Positions 1 through 4,879 of a stretch of DNA of 6,672 bases are shown piece by piece (the first letter of the stretch is position 1; each line of letters begins with the position of its first letter). The notes below the pieces were generated by a model. It saw only the letters and a list, made by a program, of their open reading frames with translations. It made no database searches and was not told the DNA's origin. The position numbers and the translations under genes are program-made. The DNA comes from Oscillospiraceae bacterium (GTDB lineage Bacteria > Bacillota > Clostridia > Oscillospirales > Acutalibacteraceae): positions 1-6,672 of the forward strand of contig JAQVYP010000095.1 in assembly GCA_029004655.1 (NCBI GenBank), read 5' to 3'.

Positions 1-36
1 CATCGTATTGATGATTTGGAGGTAGTGAAACAATGA
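1..36 (+). CDS. C-terminal end of an upstream phage gene (partial)
   Basis: Frame 1 is open from the window edge and reads HRIDDLEVVKQ before a TGA at 34-36. The TGA overlaps the ATG of the next gene as ATGA, a typical translationally coupled junction, which argues that this is a real gene end. The charged, helix-prone RIDDLE segment would suit a small coiled-coil lysis protein of the XhlA/BhlA type, but eleven residues are too few to identify a family. Confidence 0.5.
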   Translation, partial: HRIDDLEVVKQ

Positions 37-197
37 AAGAAAAATTAGCAAAATTGATTAATGTAAAGTCACTTGTAACGTTATCGCTTACAGCAATGTT
101 TATCTACTTATCGACACGGGGAGAAATTCCGCAAAGTGTACTTACGATTTACACGACAATAATTGCGTTTTACTTCGGAACACAAGCAACAAAATAA
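33..197 (+). CDS. Small two-helix phage membrane protein, holin-like
   Basis: The gene encodes 54 residues. The ATG at 33 follows GGAGG at 18-22 with a 10-base spacer and overlaps the previous stop by ATGA, so translation is probably coupled. The chain has a basic N-terminus (MKEKLAKLINVK), a hydrophobic stretch at about residues 14-27, a short polar turn (STRGEIPQ, 28-35) and a second hydrophobic stretch at about 36-50 ending in FYFGTQATK. This two-helix hairpin with both ends on the same side resembles small holin or holin-associated proteins in lysis cassettes of Firmicutes phages. It lies at the end of the phage late genes just before a terminator, which supports a lysis role. The holin function is inferred from size, topology and position; no catalytic motif exists to confirm it. 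Confidence 0.7.
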   Translation: MKEKLAKLINVKSLVTLSLTAMFIYLSTRGEIPQSVLTIYTTIIAFYFGTQATK

Positions 198-203
198 TCA
201 CAT

Positions 204-240
204 AAACCGCCTAACTCTTAATTGAGCAAGGCGGTTTTTT
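204..240 (+). terminator. Rho-independent terminator after the holin-like gene
   Basis: A 9-bp stem, AAACCGCCT (204-212) with AGGCGGTTT (229-237), is followed by a T run to 240. A second short stem, CTC/GAG (215-217 with 224-226), closes a TTAATT loop after a 2x2 internal loop. It begins seven bases after the stop codon and would end the phage late transcript. A diverged copy lies at 952-990. Confidence 0.85.
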
Positions 241-278
241 CATACCAAAACAAATAAAACAATAGGAGAATTGATTTT

Positions 279-944
279 ATGTTAGTATGTATCACAGGCG
301 AAAGAAATAAAGAGGTTTTAACTACCACGAGTAGAAAAATTGCAGAGGTATTTGAGAAAAACCATAAAGAGGTATTGAGAGACATTGAAAGCTTATCATT
401 CTCTAATGAATTTAGAGAGCGCAATTTTGCGCTGTCCTCTTATACTTCTGAACAAAATAAAGCGTTAAAAGAATATATTGTTACAAAAGATGGCTTTGTA
501 ATGCTTGCTATGGGATATACAGGTTCTAAAGCTATGAAGTTTAAAGAAGATTACATTAATGCTTTCAACGCTATGGAAAGCGAATTAAAACGTATTTACG
601 AGGAACGTAAGCAATGGGAAATTGAACGCGCAAAAGGTGTTGTAATTCGTCATATTCTAACTGACACAATAAAAATGAAAGTGTCGGATAGTCCGCATAA
701 GAAATTTATGTATCCGAATTATACAAAGTTGATTTATAAAGCATTGTTTGGTGTGAGCTATAATCAGCTTCAAGAAAAATATGGAGTGAAACCAAAAGAA
801 AATTTGCGAGAATATTTCACCACTGATGAATTGAAAGATGTTGAAAGCATGGAAATGCTTGTATCAAGTTTAATTAATTGCGGTTGGGGATATGAGCAGA
901 TAAAAACATTCGTTCAGCAAAACGCCATTAAACAAATTGCATAA
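279..944 (+). CDS. Rha-family phage antirepressor-like regulator
   Basis: The gene encodes 221 residues. The ATG at 279 follows AGGAG at 264-268 with a 10-base gap. The N-terminal domain (about residues 12-100) matches the phage Rha family: a winged-helix-like block TSRKIAEVFEKNHKEVLRDI at 17-36, then YIVTKDGFVMLAMGYTG at 66-82 and an INAFNAME end at 93-100. A charged helix (about 101-120) links to a C-terminal domain (about 140-212) with YPNYTKLIYKALFG and REYFTTDEL motifs. That domain is seen in antirepressor/BRO-type proteins of Firmicutes phages. Rha proteins are phage regulators thought to interfere with host or prophage control; the target here is unknown. The gene stands alone between two related terminators on the same strand as the late genes, a moron-like arrangement. 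I see no clear promoter between 241 and 278, so it may depend on read-through through the first terminator. The family is secure, the exact role is not. Confidence 0.85.
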   Translation: MLVCITGERNKEVLTTTSRKIAEVFEKNHKEVLRDIESLSFSNEFRERNFALSSYTSEQNKALKEYIVTKDGFVMLAMGYTGSKAMKFKEDYINAFNAMESELKRIYEERKQWEIERAKGVVIRHILTDTIKMKVSDSPHKKFMYPNYTKLIYKALFGVSYNQLQEKYGVKPKENLREYFTTDELKDVESMEMLVSSLINCGWGYEQIKTFVQQNAIKQIA

Positions 945-951
945 CACACAA

Positions 952-990
952 AACCGCTCTGCTCTTGATTGAGTAGGGCGGTTATTTTTT
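952..990 (+). terminator. Terminator after the Rha-like gene, diverged copy of 204-240
   Basis: AACCGCTCTGCTC (952-964) pairs with GAGTAGGGCGGTT (971-983) around a TTGATT loop, with two G-T wobbles, followed by ATTTTTT. It lies seven bases after the stop codon. Over the first 33 aligned bases (204-236 against 951-983) 26 match the earlier terminator. One pair changes in a compensating way (T212-A229 becomes C959-G976), so the fold has been kept. The other strand of the same DNA supplies the stop codon of the truncated hydrolase (982-984). Confidence 0.85.
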
Positions 991-1869
991 ATACCTATAT
1001 GATAAACGTTCATACAAATAGCCCCACTCGTATGTCATTATTATAACCCGATCAACTAATTTACCGTGGGCGGGATAATCATGCGCTTCATATAATGTGC
1101 CCGATTGTTCGGCACTAATCTTTGGCGCAATAGCGGTAAGTAAAATATAGCCGTCTTTTCTTAAAGCAACACCGATTTTGGCTAAAAATTCGTTGTATTT
1201 TTCACGGTTTTCAGGACTTATATATTCGAAATCAACATTTAATCCATAGTACTGTTTTTTGGCCAGAGTAGCCATGATATTTTGAATCATCCTATCCTGC
1301 ACAGTCATGTTGTTTAAAAGAATATTTACCAAATCGGTGTCAAAGCCTCCGGAAATCGTTGTATTGGTAATAACCATAATAGGAGCTACTTTAGCACGCC
1401 TTGCTGCAGCAATTAATCCATCATCTTCTATTGCCACTAGCTCGCCCTGTGCCGTAACTTTATAGCTGAATATGGACAAATAGGTTAGATATGGTAATGT
1501 TTGTTGCAAGACTGTAGTTGAAATTGTAGGATAAGCGTAACCATTGACCTCAATCTCCGGTTGATTAACGTTTGCAGTTGGAATGTTAATGATTTGGCCC
1601 GGCATTATAACATATGGACTATTTAATTGTGGGTTTGCAGTCAAAAGTTCTGCTAATGTAATATTATGTTGTAATGCTATGGAATAAAGAGAATCCCCAC
1701 TGCTGACAGTATGAGTTTTGTTTTCTACAGGAATCAGAATGTCCTGCCCAACAGAAAGCTGAGTTGAGCTTGGCAGACCATTAAGATCTATTAAGGTTTG
1801 TACATCAAGCCCATATTTTTTTGCAATATTATATAAGGTATCTCCCGGTTTAACAGTGTAAATTAACAT
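982..1869 (-). CDS. sleL: SleL/YaaH-like LysM-GH18 spore cortex hydrolase, 3'-truncated by prophage
   Basis: The remnant encodes 295 residues. The start is ATG at 1869, six bases after a perfect AAGGAGG (1882-1876); the longer frame from 1944 has no such signal and would run through the promoter. Two LysM peptidoglycan-binding repeats occupy residues 3-47 (YTVKPGDTLYNIAKKYG) and 52-97 (HTVSSGDSLYSIALQHN). A glycoside hydrolase family 18 domain starts near 108 and carries the catalytic DFE (D213, E215) and the conserved MTYEWGY (278-284). Homologues are N-acetylglucosaminidases that cut cortex peptidoglycan in germination or coat assembly and usually have about 420-430 residues. Here about 130 C-terminal residues, the last strands of the barrel, are missing. 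Residues from about 287 to 295 (ERLSYRYKK) look unrelated to the family and are read from phage-side DNA, with the stop inside the phage terminator. The product is probably inactive as it stands. Assignment to SleL/YaaH rather than another LysM-GH18 enzyme is by architecture. Confidence 0.82.
   Translation of the reverse strand: MLIYTVKPGDTLYNIAKKYGLDVQTLIDLNGLPSSTQLSVGQDILIPVENKTHTVSSGDSLYSIALQHNITLAELLTANPQLNSPYVIMPGQIINIPTANVNQPEIEVNGYAYPTISTTVLQQTLPYLTYLSIFSYKVTAQGELVAIEDDGLIAAARRAKVAPIMVITNTTISGGFDTDLVNILLNNMTVQDRMIQNIMATLAKKQYYGLNVDFEYISPENREKYNEFLAKIGVALRKDGYILLTAIAPKISAEQSGTLYEAHDYPAHGKLVDRVIIMTYEWGYLYERLSYRYKK
998..1014. other. Putative prophage attachment junction (att core)
   Basis: A 5-bp inverted repeat, TATGA (998-1002) and TCATA (1010-1014), flanks the 7-base centre TAAACGT. 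This is the general shape of a tyrosine recombinase crossover site. It lies where the minus-strand hydrolase gene changes from family-like (MTYEWGY then LY) to unrelated codons. The location is supported by loss of protein homology; its identity as the att core is inference, because the partner copy is outside the window. Confidence 0.4.
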
Positions 1870-1924
1870 GAATATCCTCCTTCTGCCGCTAAAAGTGTGG
1901 CAAACTATTTTTGGTATGCAACCT

Positions 1925-1953
1925 ATTTTATGTTTAAATATCATTTAAAGTGC
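1925..1953 (-). promoter_or_regulatory. Possible sigma-E-type promoter of the sleL-like gene
   Basis: On the minus strand GCACTTT (1953-1947) and CATAAAAT (1932-1925) are 14 bases apart. They match the Bacillus sigma-E consensus KMATATT-N14-CATACAHT at 5 of 7 and 7 of 8 positions. Transcription would start near 1919, about 50 bases before the ATG. Homologous yaaH/sleL genes are mother-cell sporulation genes, so this fits. The -35 match is only moderate. Confidence 0.42.
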
Positions 1954-1961
1954 AAAATACC

Positions 1962-1990
1962 TTGAAAATAACATTGTCTGCCTTTACAAT
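1962..1990 (+). promoter_or_regulatory. Sigma-A promoter of rsmG
   Basis: TTGAAA (1962-1967) and TACAAT (1985-1990) are separated by 17 bases. Each hexamer matches consensus at five of six positions. Transcription would start near 1997, giving a leader of about 30 bases before rsmG. Confidence 0.75.
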
Positions 1991-2027
1991 ATAAAATGAT
2001 ACATACTAAATTATATTAGGAGAATTT

Positions 2028-2738
2028 ATGAATATACCTTTTGAATTGATAGAGCCCTCTTGCGCACAGTTTTCATTGACTCTTGATTCCACTGCAAAGC
2101 AACGCTTGAACGATTATGCCAAGCTTCTTGTTGAATGGAATCAAAAAATGAATCTTACTGCAATAGTAGAGCCGAATGAAATTGCAATTAAACATTTTTT
2201 AGATAGTCTGCTGTTGCTGAAATATTGTAAAGTGCAGCAGGATGCAAAATTAATTGATGTTGGTACCGGTGCCGGATTTCCGGGAATGGTGCTGAAAATA
2301 GTGAGACCGGATATTAAGCTAACGCTAATGGATTCGTTAAATAAACGCACAGTGTTTTTGGAAGAGGTTGCGAAAACTTTGGGGCTTGGTGCCAATATTA
2401 TTCATTCTCGCGCAGAGGATGGAGCTAAGGGAGAGCTTCGTGAACAGTTTGATATTGCAACTGCTCGTGCCGTTGCAGCAATGCCTGTGCTGTGCGAATA
2501 CTGTCTGCCGTACACTAAGGTTGGCGGTGTGTTCGTTGCAATGAAAGGTCCGGGAGCAGAGCAGGAAACTATTGCAGCCAAAAGAGCAATTTCTTTATTG
2601 GGCGGAGGCAAAACAGAGGTTTTCACTACCAATTTGCCAAACAATGATGTCAGAACGTTTATTAAGATAAAAAAGATATCGCAAACTCTGACAAAGTACC
2701 CTAGAATAACCCCTAAGATTTTAAAGCAGCCGTTGTAA
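2028..2738 (+). CDS. rsmG: 16S rRNA (guanine-527-N7)-methyltransferase RsmG
   Basis: The gene encodes 236 residues, the normal family length. The ATG at 2028 follows AGGAGA at 2018-2023. RsmG (GidB) uses S-adenosylmethionine to make m7G527 in 16S rRNA of the small subunit; its loss in other bacteria gives low-level streptomycin resistance. Visible motifs are NLTAI (42-46), KHFLDS (55-60), the SAM-binding loop DVGTGAGFPG (77-86), the acidic motif after strand 2 (MDSLNKR, 101-107), RAED (128-131), ARAVA (146-150) and KG (173-174). The C-terminal KYPR segment is typical. Nothing is missing. In many Firmicutes it follows mnmE-mnmG and precedes noc or soj/spo0J close to oriC. Here noc is kept downstream, but upstream lies a divergent hydrolase gene, and rsmG has its own promoter and terminator. 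Confidence 0.96.
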   Translation: MNIPFELIEPSCAQFSLTLDSTAKQRLNDYAKLLVEWNQKMNLTAIVEPNEIAIKHFLDSLLLLKYCKVQQDAKLIDVGTGAGFPGMVLKIVRPDIKLTLMDSLNKRTVFLEEVAKTLGLGANIIHSRAEDGAKGELREQFDIATARAVAAMPVLCEYCLPYTKVGGVFVAMKGPGAEQETIAAKRAISLLGGGKTEVFTTNLPNNDVRTFIKIKKISQTLTKYPRITPKILKQPL

Positions 2739-2743
2739 TTTGT

Positions 2744-2772
2744 AAAACCGGACAATAGTTTGTCCGGTTTTT
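2744..2772 (+). terminator. Strong terminator after rsmG
   Basis: A perfect 12-bp stem, AAAACCGGACAA (2744-2755) with TTGTCCGGTTTT (2760-2771), has a 4-base loop (TAGT) and ends in a T run. It starts five bases after the rsmG stop. It lies just upstream of the noc promoter and so separates the two transcription units. Confidence 0.92.
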
Positions 2773-2786
2773 GTGTATAAAAATTC

Positions 2787-2815
2787 TTGTAATTATTTCC
2801 AATAAACTATATAAT
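2787..2815 (+). promoter_or_regulatory. Sigma-A promoter of noc
   Basis: TTGTAA (2787-2792) and a perfect TATAAT (2810-2815) are 17 bases apart. The expected start is near 2822, leaving a leader of about 24 bases with GGAGG at 2833-2837. The promoter lies inside the longer upstream reading frame, which shows that frame's TTG at 2771 is not the real start. Confidence 0.85.
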
Positions 2816-2845
2816 TACGACATAAACAGAACGGAGGTGTGTGCT

Positions 2846-3751
2846 GTGTTTCTTCAAAAGAGCGATGCTGCTTATCAGAAGAAGCTGGTTTCTATCCCCC
2901 TTGAAAAAATCCGCCCCGGCCGGTTTCAACCACGTCGTGATTTTGATGATTACGATATTTCCGGCCTTGCCGAAAGTATTCGTCACAACGGTCTTCTTCA
3001 GCCATTGTCTGTGCGCCCTTCGGCAGACGGTTTTTATGAATTAATCGCGGGTGAACGCCGATTTCGTGCTGCAGCAATGGCGGGTCTGCATTCAGTTGCG
3101 TGCATAGTGCATAATATAGACGACCGCCAGGCATCTATATTTTCCATTTTGGAAAACATGCAGCGGAAAAACCTTTCGATTTTTGAAGAGGCAGAAGGAA
3201 TTGCACGCTTAATTAAAGAGCAAGAAATTTCTCACCTTGAAACTGCGACTTACTTAGGGATAGCACAATCTACTCTTTCAAACAAATTAAGAATACTAAA
3301 GCTTACATACACTCAGCGCGAGAGAATTACTGTTGCGCGTCTTACCGAAAGGCATGCCCGCGCATTGGTTAAACTCCCCGAAGAAAAGCGTAATGAGGCC
3401 TTGGATATTATAATTGCAAAACAACTTACCGTAGCAGATACGGACAAGTTGGTTGAACAAATATTGGAGTCTCAAGATGAGAAGTCTACCGTTCATCATC
3501 AAAAAAGTTGTTCAGGTATCACCGATATTCGGCTTTTTGCCAACAGTCTTACAAGAATTGTTGATACTATGAAAAGGTCCGGTGTAATTGCTAAAACTAC
3601 AAAGAACGAAACAGAAGACTTTGTTGAATACAGGATTAGAATTCCAAAACAAAATGTCAAAACAAAATCTAGTTCTACTTGTGCCGAGGAGCCAATACAG
3701 TTACCAATTAGGCTCACATCAAACAAGTTAGCAAACAGCAAGGTCACATAA
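2846..3751 (+). CDS. noc: Nucleoid occlusion protein Noc (ParB family)
   Basis: The gene encodes 301 residues from GTG 2846, eight bases after GGAGG (2833-2837). Noc is a ParB-like CTP-dependent DNA clamp that binds specific sites and keeps the division septum off the nucleoid. The ParB N-terminal domain (about residues 14-110) has RFQPRRDF (26-33), NGLLQPLSVR (48-57), the CTP-binding motif GERRFRAA (69-76) and ENMQRKNLS (103-111). A helix-turn-helix follows (about 126-152, LGIAQSTLSNKLRILKL), then TERHARALVKL (167-177). The chain closes with FVEYRIRIPK (259-268), as Noc proteins do. Two things differ from Bacillus Noc. The short N-terminus before the ParB domain shows no obvious amphipathic membrane-binding helix, and a tail of about 33 polar residues follows RIRIPK. 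Position after rsmG favours Noc over Spo0J, and no soj (parA) is adjacent. A second ParB-like function cannot be excluded. Confidence 0.87.
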   Translation: MFLQKSDAAYQKKLVSIPLEKIRPGRFQPRRDFDDYDISGLAESIRHNGLLQPLSVRPSADGFYELIAGERRFRAAAMAGLHSVACIVHNIDDRQASIFSILENMQRKNLSIFEEAEGIARLIKEQEISHLETATYLGIAQSTLSNKLRILKLTYTQRERITVARLTERHARALVKLPEEKRNEALDIIIAKQLTVADTDKLVEQILESQDEKSTVHHQKSCSGITDIRLFANSLTRIVDTMKRSGVIAKTTKNETEDFVEYRIRIPKQNVKTKSSSTCAEEPIQLPIRLTSNKLANSKVT

Positions 3752-3808
3752 TACTGATTCCAACTAAAACCGCTCAATATTTGCGGCCTTTTTAATTGGA
3801 AACAGTAT
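3751..3808. repeat. Long imperfect inverted repeat overlapping the noc stop
   Basis: ATACTGATTCCAA (3751-3763) pairs with TTGGAAACAGTAT (3796-3808) at 12 of 13 positions. Inside, AAAACCGC (3766-3773) pairs with GCGG (3783-3786) and, after a CC bulge, with TTTT. The whole 58 bases fold as one hairpin starting at the last base of the noc stop codon. It may act as the noc terminator, with a T run at 3789-3793, but the outer arms are more than a terminator needs. A small relic repeat is possible. Confidence 0.55.
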
Positions 3809-3839
3809 AACTTTACCCACCCATATTCATCCCCATATA

Positions 3840-3874
3840 AAGAATGCCGCTCCAAAAAATGGAGCGGCATTCTT
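3840..3874. terminator. Bidirectional terminator between convergent genes
   Basis: A perfect 15-bp stem, AAGAATGCCGCTCCA (3840-3854) with TGGAGCGGCATTCTT (3860-3874), has an A-rich 5-base loop. It lies 10 bases beyond the stop codon of the minus-strand membrane gene and 88 bases beyond noc. The T-rich tails are short in both directions (CTTAACTTATTTATT on plus, CTTTATAT on minus), so efficiency is uncertain, but the position suits both genes. Confidence 0.75.
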
Positions 3875-3884
3875 AACTTATTTA

Positions 3885-4754
3885 TTATTTTTCATCATGA
3901 TCTATAATATATTCGCCTGACATTTGCTCTGCATTCAAACCATTGTAAGCAATAGTTTGAGTAGAACGCTTCTTTTTATCAAGGTTATTTCTGCAATAAA
4001 GCTTAAAAGTAAATACTGCAATTAATATTCCTACGGCAGGCACGGATATATCTAGCGTTGTTGATTCGTGCAATACATTTATTCTGCCAATTAACACCAC
4101 AAAATATCTTGGTAAAGAGCATGTGATACAGAGTAGTGATGCTATCAAGCCTATAGGATATGCATAGCGAATACTTCTTATAACATAAACACCGCTAAGA
4201 ATCTTTGCCATTATAACAAAGAAGAATAAGTTTGCACAAAGCATGAGAATATCATATATATTTTCAGTTATGTTGGCCATACCGGTGAATGAGATAAATG
4301 AACTTATTAATCTGAATCCCCAGACCGGAAAAACAAACAATATTGCTACCGGCGGCACCTTAATATTGGTAAATCCGCTTAATCCATATATCACGAAGAA
4401 TATTGCTGCAAGGAGAGAAAACATGGAAGTCAGTATTTTCATGGACGAAAAACCATTAACCAGATCAATTGCGGAGCTGAATACAAAACTAATTGCAACA
4501 AAAAAAGAAACAAATCCTAAGGATTTATCAACCTTTGGCGCGTGTGTAGGCATACGACGACTTGCCATAGCGAAAGCCCCCAGCACAACAATCACACATA
4601 TAAAAAATGTAATATAAAGAATGTGGGTGCTGCTATATTCGGTTTTATAGAATCCTGTTGTCGGTTCCAATAAAAATATTATTTGGAAAACGCGCGCAAT
4701 AGATAGCGTTGCCATCGCTAAAATAAAATATGTTACTATAAACTTATGTTTCAC
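3885..4754 (-). CDS. Unrecognised integral membrane protein, about eight helices
   Basis: The gene encodes 289 residues from GTG 4754, seven bases after AGGGGAG (4768-4762). I do not recognise the family. Hydrophobic segments lie at about residues 5-29, 45-64, 79-99, 107-125, 133-153, 165-187, 197-221 and 233-253. A basic stretch (DKKKR, 259-263) and a soluble acidic tail ending in HDEK follow. Loops are short and no transporter signature, catalytic motif or binding domain is visible. Positively charged RR (66-67) and DKKKR suggest those ends face the cytoplasm. It has its own sigma-A promoter, converges on noc and diverges from spoIID. The leader overlaps the probable spoIID promoter, so the two genes may be expressed in opposite conditions. 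A role in sporulation or envelope biology is only suggested by its neighbour. Confidence 0.75.
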   Translation of the reverse strand: MKHKFIVTYFILAMATLSIARVFQIIFLLEPTTGFYKTEYSSTHILYITFFICVIVVLGAFAMASRRMPTHAPKVDKSLGFVSFFVAISFVFSSAIDLVNGFSSMKILTSMFSLLAAIFFVIYGLSGFTNIKVPPVAILFVFPVWGFRLISSFISFTGMANITENIYDILMLCANLFFFVIMAKILSGVYVIRSIRYAYPIGLIASLLCITCSLPRYFVVLIGRINVLHESTTLDISVPAVGILIAVFTFKLYCRNNLDKKKRSTQTIAYNGLNAEQMSGEYIIDHDEK

Positions 4755-4771
4755 AGATTTTCTCCCCTTAG

Positions 4772-4800
4772 TAATGTTGGGTTACGGCAAAGCATATAAA
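4772..4800 (+). promoter_or_regulatory. Possible sigma-E-type promoter of spoIID
   Basis: TAATGTT (4772-4778) and CATATAAA (4793-4800) are 14 bases apart. They match KMATATT and CATACAHT at 6 of 7 and 6 of 8 positions. spoIID is a classic sigma-E gene in Bacillus. Transcription would begin near 4806, with a leader of about 74 bases. It lies within the leader of the divergent membrane-protein gene. Confidence 0.42.
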
Positions 4801-4819
4801 TAGACAAGCTAACATTATT

Positions 4820-4848
4820 ATTCTATATACTTCCAGTTCAAATGTCAA
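4820..4848 (-). promoter_or_regulatory. Sigma-A promoter of the membrane-protein gene
   Basis: On the minus strand a perfect TTGACA (4848-4843) and TAGAAT (4825-4820) are 17 bases apart. The start would be near 4813, giving a leader of about 59 bases that runs leftwards through the proposed spoIID promoter. Confidence 0.8.
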
Positions 4849-4879
4849 TTAAAATAAAAAAATAGAGCGAGGGTTGCAT

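Larger units (their letters stand above)
1..1010. mobile_element. Right-hand end of an integrated prophage (lysis/moron region)
   Basis: The block carries, on the plus strand, the tail of one gene, a two-helix holin-like protein and a Rha-family phage regulator, all typical of the late end of temperate phages of Firmicutes. It ends where a host hydrolase gene on the opposite strand loses its family homology, at about position 1012. No integrase is visible, which fits the common layout with the integrase at the other end of the element, to the left of this window. The left boundary is outside the window and the right boundary is inferred to within roughly 15 bases. Confidence 0.72.

Noticed and set aside
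1870..1944. 25-residue N-terminal extension of the sleL-like frame starting at 1944
   Set aside because: No ribosome binding site there; it covers the likely promoter, and a perfect AAGGAGG precedes the ATG at 1869, where the LysM domain begins.
1925..1955. Sigma-A promoter on the minus strand, TTGCAC-N19-TAAAAT, for the sleL-like gene
   Set aside because: A 19-base spacer is too long and the hexamers are modest; the overlapping sigma-E-like reading fits the gene's role better, though neither is proven.
2771..2845. TTG start at 2771 for noc
   Set aside because: It lies in the rsmG terminator and upstream of the perfect TATAAT at 2810-2815; GTG 2846 has a good ribosome binding site.
3766..3793. 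A third copy of the phage terminator motif (AAAACCGCTC...) after noc
   Set aside because: Only the first bases match; loop and 3' arm differ, so this is most likely convergence of GC-rich terminator stems.
4243..4617. 124-residue open frame on the plus strand inside the membrane-protein gene
   Set aside because: It is the antisense shadow of a hydrophobic coding sequence, with no ribosome binding site and no recognisable domain.
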